DNA of 64,000 nucleotides from JAPPHA01 sp965242975 (GTDB lineage: Bacteria > Pseudomonadota > Alphaproteobacteria > Rhodobacterales > Rhodobacteraceae): the NCBI GenBank assembly GCA_965242975.1, contig CBDETS010000002.1, forward strand, positions 620,001 through 684,000. The letters run 5' to 3'. Shown piece by piece: positions 41,378 through 48,775 of this stretch. A program made the position numbers and the translations under genes. A model generated the notes under the pieces. That model was not told the origin of the DNA, searched no databases, and worked only from the letters and a program-made list of their open reading frames with translations. Within the stretch, counting starts at the first letter, position 1. Each line of letters starts with the position of its first letter.

Positions 41378-41980
41378 ATGTCTTCTGACGTAAGTATTGT
41401 GCGTTTCGTGTTCAACTGGCCCAATGACCGGGGCATGCGGCGCTTTCTCATGCAGCAATGCGCAATGGAAATCTACGAATACGAGTCGCATGGCCGCTTT
41501 AGTTACCCGTCGCGCTATTGCGACTGCGAAGGTATTAAAAGCAGTGTAATGGACGCCCGTTTCACGGTCCGCCTTGCAAACTGGTTGCCGTTCCTTGGTT
41601 TTCGGTGGCTTGGCTTGAAGGAACTGTGGCTGGAACTTATGGGGTGCAGGATTGCAATGGAGGCCGGGGGGCTTCCTATAGGCGGGCTTGATGCCCTGCG
41701 TGTCGCCGCAGCGGATAAAATGAACATCGACCCCGTTAAGGCCGGCAGGATGACGGTCGATGATCTCTACAGGGTGTTCTGTTCGGCCCCGCTTGCCGCT
41801 CACTGGCAGAACAAGCGCGACACGTTTCTGGAGCACTGCGCGCGCACGCAGCGCAATCCAGCCAGATTGCCTCTCTTCGCTCGTAGAGAGCGCAAAGCCC
41901 TCCGCTTTGATCTGTGGCGCGGAATGCGCGTGAACGCAATCCTCGCCTGTCCTCTGACCGGAATTGACGAAAACCAGTGA
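41378..41980 (+). CDS. Orphan antisense cassette protein, family X copy 3
   Basis: 200 aa. The N-terminus (MSSDVSIVRFVFNWPNDRGM) is unlike copies 1 and 2. The middle, LKELWLELMGCRIAMEAGGL then PIGGLDALRVAAADKM, aligns with LWLTLLGHRLAVER.LPTGG.PALVHVAAARL of the 8952 product, followed by a comparable (M/W)(T/S)(V)DDLY/LF block. Lower GC than the backbone. Function unknown. Confidence 0.7.
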   Translation: MSSDVSIVRFVFNWPNDRGMRRFLMQQCAMEIYEYESHGRFSYPSRYCDCEGIKSSVMDARFTVRLANWLPFLGFRWLGLKELWLELMGCRIAMEAGGLPIGGLDALRVAAADKMNIDPVKAGRMTVDDLYRVFCSAPLAAHWQNKRDTFLEHCARTQRNPARLPLFARRERKALRFDLWRGMRVNAILACPLTGIDENQ

Positions 41981-42031
41981 GAGGAATGCGTGATGAACAG
42001 GTTTCAACGTCATCGAAAGACGTGTCAGTAA
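41950..42031 (+). pseudogene. Anti-SD/SD stem and 12-codon stub after the 41378 gene
   Basis: TCCTCT (41950-41955) pairs with AGAGGA (41980-41985), in front of an ATG at 41993 reading MNRFQRHRKTCQ and a stop. The left arm lies in the 3' coding end of the 41378 gene. The loop GGAATTGACGAAAACC parallels the 40577 and 40773 loops. It looks like the beginning of another lost cassette gene. Confidence 0.4.
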
Positions 42032-42096
42032 ACAGCCTCGATCGGTCTGCTTGCCTGCAGTTTGTTTGCGCTCCGGTCTGCGTAACGCGGTGACAG

Positions 42097-42267
42097 TCAT
42101 GCGCCATCCTCCAGCCTGCCGCGCGCCGCCGCCGCATCCGCCTGCTGCTGAAGCAGGAACACCTTTAACGCTCTGCGCAACGTCCCCCGGCGCTCTTGCG
42201 GTGTTGCGCCTTTGGCGACGCTGATCCGGTACAGCTTATGCCGCGCTGGTTTAGGGTCACGGGTCAT
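42097..42267 (-). CDS. 56-aa basic protein
   Basis: MTRDPKPARHKLYRISVAKG, then a Gln/Ala helix (ALKVFLLQQQADAAAARGRL). The ATG overlaps the upstream stop (ATGA at 42264-42267). Possibly the immediate upstream neighbour of the pilus ATPase before the cassette cluster intervened. Unknown. Confidence 0.55.
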   Translation of the reverse strand: MTRDPKPARHKLYRISVAKGATPQERRGTLRRALKVFLLQQQADAAAARGRLEDGA

Positions 42268-43457
42268 GAGCCGCCCTCCGCTGCATCCGAGAGATCGATC
42301 ACCCGCCATTCCAGAACACCCGGCGTGTGATCGCTGGCGAACCGGATGAGCAGCGGCTCCGCCTCCGGCGCGATGGGATCGGTGAGCGTCACGCCCTCAT
42401 CGGTCACGGCCTTCAGGATCAACCCGTCCGGCAACGCCTCGCCGACGCCGCGTGTCACGGGCGGTTCGGTGATCGTCTGCCACGTTATGGTGGGCGGGTC
42501 CTGCGGTGTGGGGCCGGGCACGGATATGGCGATCTCGCGGGTGCCGTGAAACAGCACGGTCCAGGGTCCGTCCGCCTTGCGCACCGCATGGATCACCTGC
42601 CATTGCGTCGGACCGTCGGGGGGAAGCGTCATGGCCGTTTGCGCCGGTGGCGTGCCAGGCGATGCGCCGGGCGGTGACGCCATGCTATCCCTCTGGACGG
42701 GCGCACGGTCCACCTCAGGTGCGGGTGATGGGGCAGACACCCCGTTCCGGGATATTTCCGCAGCGCGCGAGAGCTCTTCATCCAGTTCACTCACAATCGG
42801 GTCGAAGACGTCCAACGCCACCTCGCCCATAACGTTTGACGGAAACGGCAAGGTATCAAAGCTCTCTTGCACACGCCCTTTCAATGATGGGTCCGGCTGC
42901 CCGGCCTCGACGGCCTCCGCATGAGTTTCCTGCGCGACTCCGGCCTGCGCAAGTTCACCTTCCTTCTCCGCCAGTTCCGCGCGCAGTTGATCGAGGGTGA
43001 GCCGGGTTTCCGCTGTATCGGGACCCGCTTCCAGCCGCGCGATGCGCGCCTTCAACGCGTCGACCTCCGCGCTGTTGCTGGCGATCCGGGCCTCTTCCGC
43101 GCTTGCCTGCGGCGCTGGATCGGGCTGTGATGCCACGGGCTGCTGCCGGTTCCGCGCGCGCAGCGCGGTGATGGCGTCTCCGAGTTGCATCTCTTCCGTG
43201 ACCAGCCTTTTGATCTCTTCCGACCTGTTGGTGCAGAACTTCAGCACCTCCACCTCCACAGCGCCTGTCTGCAACGGGTGCATGACCGTCCAGGCCTGCC
43301 GCAACAGGTCCCTCGGGCAATCCCCGAAGAGGTCTTTCGCGTCACCCGGCGCTGGATCGGCCCCCATGGCACGGTCCAGCGGGCGGTCCTGTGCCGGGGC
43401 GGCGTGGGACAGCATCAGCGTGAGAAGAAGGGCGGTGGCGGCAAGAGCGCGGGTCAT
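42264..43457 (-). CDS. Exported coiled-coil protein of the pilus operon
   Basis: 397 aa. Signal peptide (ALAATALLLTLMLSHAAPAQ). A coiled coil spans about residues 115-190 (EVDALKARIARLEAG, LDQLRAELAEKEGEL). The C-terminus is beta-rich (WQVIHAVRKADGPWTVLFHG). Its position between PilO-like and PilQ-like genes suggests PilP function, though no PilP motif was identified. Coupled by ATGA on both sides. Confidence 0.6.
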   Translation of the reverse strand: MTRALAATALLLTLMLSHAAPAQDRPLDRAMGADPAPGDAKDLFGDCPRDLLRQAWTVMHPLQTGAVEVEVLKFCTNRSEEIKRLVTEEMQLGDAITALRARNRQQPVASQPDPAPQASAEEARIASNSAEVDALKARIARLEAGPDTAETRLTLDQLRAELAEKEGELAQAGVAQETHAEAVEAGQPDPSLKGRVQESFDTLPFPSNVMGEVALDVFDPIVSELDEELSRAAEISRNGVSAPSPAPEVDRAPVQRDSMASPPGASPGTPPAQTAMTLPPDGPTQWQVIHAVRKADGPWTVLFHGTREIAISVPGPTPQDPPTITWQTITEPPVTRGVGEALPDGLILKAVTDEGVTLTDPIAPEAEPLLIRFASDHTPGVLEWRVIDLSDAAEGGS

Positions 43458-44119
43458 CCGTCATGTCCTTTCAGGGCTTTATCGACCACGGTCCAGTGGA
43501 GGGTTTCGGACTGGCCGTCGCCGCGCGTGACCACGATATGATCGCCGAGCGAGCGCCAGAGCGTGGCCCCGGCGGGCTGTGGTGCCGCACCGTCCGGGCC
43601 GCGCACGATCCCGCTGCGGGAGTTGCCCCGGATCACGAAGCGGCTGTCTGCCGGGATGCCCGCGACGGGCCGCGCCAGCGGCTGCGACAGCAGGCGGTCA
43701 TGGAACAGGGCGAGGGGGTGATGCGCGCCAGGGGTGCCGGTGTCTGCGGGAAGGTCCGGGCTCACCAGCAGGGTTGCGGTTCCCCGGTCCAGGTAGAGCT
43801 GGTTGCGCGTGCGGGTCAGGCGCGCCGTGCTTTGCACCGCATCACCCGTCCCGTCCAGCAGCCAGACCGTGCTGAACGGTGCGTAGAACACGGCCTTGTG
43901 TGCCGCGCCGGAGAGGGTGAGCGTGAGCGGCTGGCCGCTGGTTGCGGAGAGGTGGCGTTCGAAGGCGTCGAGTGCGGCCTCCGCCGTGCCCGCTGCCGGG
44001 GGCGGGTTATAGGTTGGGGCCGCGGGCTGCGCCGCAACGGCGGATGCGAGGCAAAGGCTGGCGATGAGAGCGGCCGCGGCGGTGCGAAGAGACTGGCGCG
44101 GGGCGCGGAATGGGCTTAT
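43454..44119 (-). CDS. Exported protein lacking a standard start codon
   Basis: The frame encodes a clear signal peptide (TAAAALIASLCLASAVAAQP) and a mature domain (TVWLLDGTGDAVQS, FVIRGNSRSGIVRG), ending KALKGHDG coupled to the next gene. No ATG, GTG or TTG lies where the signal peptide should start; the nearest unusual candidate is ATA at 44119. The plus-strand coiled-coil gene at 44150 may have removed the start region. Compare the 45951-48251 gene, whose N-terminus (MRSLAGPFRNIN...LRQSARG) resembles this one (CNISPFRAPRQSLRTA). Confidence 0.5.
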   Translation of the reverse strand: MSPFRAPRQSLRTAAAALIASLCLASAVAAQPAAPTYNPPPAAGTAEAALDAFERHLSATSGQPLTLTLSGAAHKAVFYAPFSTVWLLDGTGDAVQSTARLTRTRNQLYLDRGTATLLVSPDLPADTGTPGAHHPLALFHDRLLSQPLARPVAGIPADSRFVIRGNSRSGIVRGPDGAAPQPAGATLWRSLGDHIVVTRGDGQSETLHWTVVDKALKGHDG

Positions 44120-44149
44120 GTTACAGGGAACACCGGCTCTGGAGACACC

Positions 44150-44650
44150 ATGGCAGAAGCAGCATTCAATACCATTGCGGAAATCCAGCGTTTGCGGGAT
44201 GCAGGTCTTCCGCAGGAACAGGCCGAAGCGATCACGCTCTCGATCCATAGCGGCGTCACCGGCGGCGTTGCCACGAAGAGCGATCTTGATCTGGTCCGCA
44301 AGGACATCGAGCTTGTGCACAAGGACATTGATCTGGTCCGCAAGGACGTGCAGGCGCTGGACGCCAAGATCGATACCTCGGTCAAGGCGCTGGACGCCAA
44401 GATCGATACCGGACTGGCGGCGCTGGATACCAAGATTGATCTGGTCAAGGAGGGGCTTGAGACGAAGATTGATGCCTCCGTAAAAATGCTTGAAACGAAG
44501 ATGGAAAAGCAAACCGCGCAACTTGGCGAGCAGATCGCCAACGGGTTTGCGGAGGTTGCCGAGCGGCAGGTTGTCCAGATGCGCTGGATGATCGCATCGA
44601 TCATCGGCAGCATCGGGGTGCTGGTCGCCGCCTACGCGGCCTTCCAGTAG
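44150..44650 (+). CDS. Antisense coiled-coil protein with C-terminal TM (copy 1)
   Basis: 166 aa with GGAGACACC upstream. The N-terminal motif EIQRLRDAGLPQEQAEAITL precedes a long coiled coil of 7/11-residue repeats (DLVRKDIELVHKDIDLVRKD, ALDAKIDTSVKALDAKIDTG), then a C-terminal TM (MIASIIGSIGVLVAAYAAF). The layout is that of DUF1640/CCDC90-type proteins, which in bacteria are small tail-anchored proteins of unknown role. Paralogue at 48252, relative at 23630. Direct DNA repeats lie in the coil. Confidence 0.8.
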   Translation: MAEAAFNTIAEIQRLRDAGLPQEQAEAITLSIHSGVTGGVATKSDLDLVRKDIELVHKDIDLVRKDVQALDAKIDTSVKALDAKIDTGLAALDTKIDLVKEGLETKIDASVKMLETKMEKQTAQLGEQIANGFAEVAERQVVQMRWMIASIIGSIGVLVAAYAAFQ

Positions 44651-45105
44651 CCACCCGGTCATCCATAACCCGGAACCGTGCGTTTGCCGGTCTCTGCCGG
44701 TTTGCAGCAAAGTTGATTTTGGCACGGTGAGCTGTGAGGTGGCAACCGATAGCGCGTCAGGCCGTGCCGCCCGGACGGGGCACCCACGTTGACTGCCTCG
44801 TCCGGTTCCACAGGGAGGGCAGACCGAGGCGTCAGGCTTGGTCTGCCGGGCCTGCATCCATCCTTCAACCCTGTCGCGAATTTCCGCTTGCGGTTTCCCG
44901 CCCTGTCGGGCACAGAATGAAGCCGGTGGCCGGGTCAGCACCACCCCATCTGCATGGGCGCGCGGCACCAACCGGGCGAGATTCTTTGATCCCCCTCGTC
45001 CGGACTCCCCGAACCGGGGACAGGCAGGGGGAATGAGTGGAGCCCCCTGCCACCCGCCCGGACCGGCAAAACCGCCCGCGCCAATCGCATATGCCGGCAT
45101 GACGC
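44651..45105. other. Gene-poor stretch with a strong stem-loop
   Basis: No supported ORF was found in these 455 bp. A 9-bp perfect stem, GGCAGGGGG (45023-45031) and CCCCCTGCC (45043-45051), lies near the 45106 stop and could end transcription in either direction, although no T-tract follows. A shorter CAGACC/GGTCTG stem lies near 44820-44845. Confidence 0.5.
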
Positions 45106-45837
45106 TCACTTGATCACCTCCGTGGGATCGGGGGTGATCAGATCGGGGCGCAGGATGCGGCGGCCCGGGTCCTGCGCGATCAGCTTGTCATAGGTGATGG
45201 CCGTCTGCGCCTCGTTGACTTCCACGCCCAGTTCTTCCGCGCTGGGGAAATCCGGACACAGCGTCCAGACCGCGCGCGGCAGGCGCTCCTGAAGATGACC
45301 GGGGTTCCATGTGTGCCAGGTCTTGCGCTTGCGGTAGAAGACGATCTGCCCGGTCGCGCCGTCATAAAGCGGGCTCAGGCCTTCAATATTGTCGTTGTGG
45401 ATTGCGGGGTCCAAACGGGGTGAGAGCGTTCCGGCATGCTTGACCTTGACCGGGGCCCAATGGTCGTCGGCGCGGGTGTAGTAGGAGGGATCGTTTCCGT
45501 ATGAGCACCAGATGTAACGACCGTCTCGGCCCACGAAAACGACCTTCAACGCGTGGTTAACGACACCGGGGACTGTGCTGAATTTTCTCCCTCTGTCGAC
45601 GACCACAACTCGGTTGCCGAAGAGTTCCCGCATATCTTCCGCCCGCACGTTGCCCGGCGGGTGGCGGAAATAACGATCCGCTTTTGCCTCTTTCTTTGTC
45701 ATCGAGACAAACGCCTCGGCATAGGTCTGCGGGCGTTTCTCGCCTCTGTCCGAATGTGCCGTCGCGCCGGTTGCGGCGGCGACCCCGAAGGCTGCGGCCA
45801 GGGTGGCGCTCAGGGCGATCTGGGTAATCCGTCGCAT
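45106..45837 (-). CDS. Periplasmic protein of the pilus operon, unknown
   Basis: 243 aa from MRRITQIALS, preceded by GGAGGATTTT. Signal peptide (ATLAAAFGVAAATGATAH). The mature part has an aromatic-rich segment, VFVGRDGRYIWCSYGNDPSY, and a basic stretch (GQIVFYRKRKTWHTWNPGH). Own strong SD and a 113-bp gap from the upstream gene suggest a separate transcript. No family recognised. Confidence 0.65.
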   Translation of the reverse strand: MRRITQIALSATLAAAFGVAAATGATAHSDRGEKRPQTYAEAFVSMTKKEAKADRYFRHPPGNVRAEDMRELFGNRVVVVDRGRKFSTVPGVVNHALKVVFVGRDGRYIWCSYGNDPSYYTRADDHWAPVKVKHAGTLSPRLDPAIHNDNIEGLSPLYDGATGQIVFYRKRKTWHTWNPGHLQERLPRAVWTLCPDFPSAEELGVEVNEAQTAITYDKLIAQDPGRRILRPDLITPDPTEVIK

Positions 45838-45950
45838 GGGATAAAATCCTCCGTGTTCATCTGTTGATGGGAGACCGGACCATAGGCCCTTTCCCACTCC
45901 CCGTTCAAAGACCGGGTTCCGCAGCGGAACATCGATATGAAGCCACCGGG

Positions 45951-48251
45951 TCATTCATCGTCTCCGCCCTCGTTACCGTGCCCGCCACGATCCTCGACGC
46001 CCCTATTTTCAGCACCAGGATCTCCTCTATTGGCTTCCGTGTCCGTTTTCCCGTCCCCATCAGTGTCGACGCTCCAGGCGCCCTCGCCTTCTTCACCGCC
46101 GTCATTCCCACTCTTGATGCCGGAGGTGGAGCACTTCGGCAGTTTCGGACTCACGCATTCCTCGCCCTCGCTGTTGCGGGTTTCCACGCCGCCGCGCTCG
46201 GCGCAGGTATTGCCGCAGGTCCGCGCCGGGCGGCAATTGCTGGACTGGGCCTGCCAGGGGGTGGCCGTCACTTTCCGGAACCAGGGCAGTCCTGTCTGGC
46301 CTGGGTCCGCGTCATAGCTCGCGGCGGCCTCGTCCACCTCCCGGTCGGTGATCACATGCGGCGGCACCGCGCCGGGATCGCGGTTGTACCAGCTCAGGCG
46401 GCGGCTTTCGGTGACATCGCCCGTCTGCCCTGCCGGGCAGGACCCGTCCCGCGTCTGCGTGTCCGTCACCTGCACCGGGGCCGTGCAGGTGAGCTTGTCC
46501 ACATGCCAGTCCTTCTCAACAAGAACCATGTCGTACCAGTCCAGCCCCGCCTGTGATGGATCGGCGTTGTAATCCCGGATCGCCTGTTCCAGCGTCCGGT
46601 CTCCTGCATCGCCATTGTCATGACGGGACGGCACCGCCCAGTCGCGGTTCCACCAGCTCAGATCGCGCCCTTCGACGATCTCGCCGCTGTGCCCCGCCGG
46701 GCAGAGCGGCCCCGGCCGTTCCTCGGTGCCCCTGACCACATCCGGAGCGAAACAATCGTCCTCGATGGTCCGGACCTCCACATCCCGCACCGGCCAGTCC
46801 GGCGGATAGGTGATGGTCTGGCGGTAGCCGCGCCGCTCGCCCTCGTCGAATTGTCCGCCATGCGCCGCCGCGCAATCGGGAATATCCCAGTCCGGATCGT
46901 ACTCCGGTTCGGGAATATTCGGCGCGTCGCTGTCGGGAAGTTCCCCCTCGCAGAAGAGCGTGACCGTCTCCCAGACCGGGTGCGGTTTTCCGGCGTCCGC
47001 GATCACGCCCAACTCGCCATTGCCCGGCCCCACCGGAACCATGTCGATGCGGAATTTGTCATGTGGATCGTTCTGCACCTCGCGGAAGCGGAAGCGCCGG
47101 ATATGGGTGCCCTTGACCGGCGTGCCGTTGATCTCCGCATCGCAGTCCTCGGCGCGCACCGCGTCGATGGTGCGCGGGGCCCGGCAGGTGGAGCCGGTCA
47201 GGTGCCACGCCGCCGCCTCGCTGGTGACGGGCGGGTCGAGCAGCGGGTCCCCCCGGTCGGGATGCGGGCTTCCATCCTCCTGGACTGCCTCCTCCGGCAC
47301 GATGTAGACCCCGTTGTGACGCGCCCACATGAGCTGGCGCGACCCGACCTGGTCCGGGTCCGCGCAGATTTCGGACTTCCAGTCCATGTCGATCTTGCGC
47401 CGCAGCATCACCTGCATCGCCAGCGCGCCTTCCGGCACCGCGTTGGCACCTGCGAAGAAACAGCCGCGGATCGCGGCAGTCCCGGAGACATCGCGTATGT
47501 TCCCGTTCCACGCCTTCAGCCGGCCCGTGCCGGTGACGATCTCGGGGATGTGGTCGAGCCTTGCATATTGGCCCTCCCGCCGCGCCATCCGGGCCCGCAC
47601 GGTGCGCTGCACCATCTCCGGGGTCCAGCGGTCGCGGATCGCATCCGGTTCCAGCCAGACGAGCACCGCCGCGCCGTTGCGGACCGCGCCCGACGCATCC
47701 ACCCCGCAGGCCCGGGCCTTCACGATGCCGCGCCAGTCGTCCGGGTAGCTGGTCTTGCCCGCGAGCAGGCCGGATTTCCAGGATGCGGCTTTGTCCGAGG
47801 CGCGGGCCATGGGCGCGATGTCGCCGGGCTCGCCTGCCGGCGCGGCGGCGCTGAGGGTCTCAAGCGCGTTCAGCACGGTTGCGTCGGCATAGGTCCAGTC
47901 GTCGATGTCGTCGCTGGTCCGCAGGTGCGCGACCAGATCACCCCAGAGCGGCGGCGGAAGCCCCTGCAGCGCGGAGCGGATGCGGCTGCCGGTCTCATGC
48001 ACGACGGCGGCGTAGTTCAGCGCCGTTGCCCGGTCCGCCTCGCACTGCGCCTGCTGGCTGCCATCGCCGCCCAGGATCAGCTTGCCATCGGCGTTGCGCC
48101 GCGGCTGGTCGCAGTCGATCCCGAGCGTCTGGGCCGGGGCCGGGACGGTAAGCCACAGCAGGACGAGCAAAGCGGCCGCGATTCCGCGCGCAGACTGGCG
48201 CAGGGCGTATAAAGTGTTTATATTCCGGAAAGGCCCAGCCAGGGAGCGCAT
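45951..48251 (-). CDS. Large secreted Cys-rich repeat protein
   Basis: 766 aa from the ATG at 48251. Signal peptide (GIAAALLVLLWLTVPAPAQ). About 20 Cys. The C-terminal third has two ~80-residue repeats, each with CPAG(H/Q)(S/T)G, SWWNRD or SWYNRD, and a YDADPGQTGLPW-type end. It ends with a calcium-loop-like VDTDGDGKTDTEAN and a Gly/Asp/Glu-rich tail. It may be a surface adhesin or pilus-associated protein. The start codon overlaps the divergent 48252 gene within CATATG. Confidence 0.7.
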   Translation of the reverse strand: MRSLAGPFRNINTLYALRQSARGIAAALLVLLWLTVPAPAQTLGIDCDQPRRNADGKLILGGDGSQQAQCEADRATALNYAAVVHETGSRIRSALQGLPPPLWGDLVAHLRTSDDIDDWTYADATVLNALETLSAAAPAGEPGDIAPMARASDKAASWKSGLLAGKTSYPDDWRGIVKARACGVDASGAVRNGAAVLVWLEPDAIRDRWTPEMVQRTVRARMARREGQYARLDHIPEIVTGTGRLKAWNGNIRDVSGTAAIRGCFFAGANAVPEGALAMQVMLRRKIDMDWKSEICADPDQVGSRQLMWARHNGVYIVPEEAVQEDGSPHPDRGDPLLDPPVTSEAAAWHLTGSTCRAPRTIDAVRAEDCDAEINGTPVKGTHIRRFRFREVQNDPHDKFRIDMVPVGPGNGELGVIADAGKPHPVWETVTLFCEGELPDSDAPNIPEPEYDPDWDIPDCAAAHGGQFDEGERRGYRQTITYPPDWPVRDVEVRTIEDDCFAPDVVRGTEERPGPLCPAGHSGEIVEGRDLSWWNRDWAVPSRHDNGDAGDRTLEQAIRDYNADPSQAGLDWYDMVLVEKDWHVDKLTCTAPVQVTDTQTRDGSCPAGQTGDVTESRRLSWYNRDPGAVPPHVITDREVDEAAASYDADPGQTGLPWFRKVTATPWQAQSSNCRPARTCGNTCAERGGVETRNSEGEECVSPKLPKCSTSGIKSGNDGGEEGEGAWSVDTDGDGKTDTEANRGDPGAENRGVEDRGGHGNEGGDDE

Positions 48252-48632
48252 ATGGCCGCAGCGGCATTCGATACCATCACGGAAGTCCAGCGTCTGCGGG
48301 ATGCGGGCATTCCGCAGGAACAGGCCGAGGCGATCACGCTTCTGGTCCGCAACGGTGTGACCGGCGGTGTGGCCAACAAGGCGGATCTGGAGCGGGTCGA
48401 GGAACGCCTGGGCGGTGAAATCAAGCTTGTCCGCAAGGATGTGGAAGCGCTGGACGACAAGATCGATACCAAGATCGACGGCGTTGACCAAAAAATCGAC
48501 CTGGTGAAGGAAGCGCTTGAAACCAAGATCGAAAGCGCATCGCGCAACACGATCATCTGGCTGGGGTGTGCGATCATCGCCGCTGCCGTGATTACGGGTG
48601 TGGCGGCCCGCTATTTCCCGCCGCCCGGCTGA
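48252..48632 (+). CDS. Antisense coiled-coil protein with C-terminal TM (copy 2)
   Basis: 126 aa, SD AGGGAG. EVQRLRDAGIPQEQAEAITL then a shorter coil (LVRKDVEALDDKIDTKIDGV, QKIDLVKEALETKIES) and TM (IIWLGCAIIAAAVITGVAA). Close paralogue of the 44150 protein with fewer coil repeats. Its promoter must lie inside the 5' coding end of the divergent 766-aa gene. Confidence 0.8.
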   Translation: MAAAAFDTITEVQRLRDAGIPQEQAEAITLLVRNGVTGGVANKADLERVEERLGGEIKLVRKDVEALDDKIDTKIDGVDQKIDLVKEALETKIESASRNTIIWLGCAIIAAAVITGVAARYFPPPG

Positions 48633-48775
48633 TGCCGTCCCGGACCAATCCGATTGCAGCCCCGCGCCCTCCTGCGCCCGAGGCGGTCTTGGCGCGGTAC
48701 GGGGTGCGGTTGCAACGCGCAGCAGCGTTTCGACGCTCGATCTGTGCTGGAAGGACTTTATGAAACGCAATCCGT

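Noticed and set aside
40511..42031. Integron-type attC cassettes for the 40-42 kb cluster
   Set aside because: The hairpins and repeats invited this reading, but no RYYYAAC/GTTRRRY core sites and no integron integrase were seen.
44651..45105. Short ORFs in both strands of the 44.65-45.1 kb gap
   Set aside because: They lack SDs, conserved motifs and coupling, and their compositions look like chance frames in GC-rich DNA.
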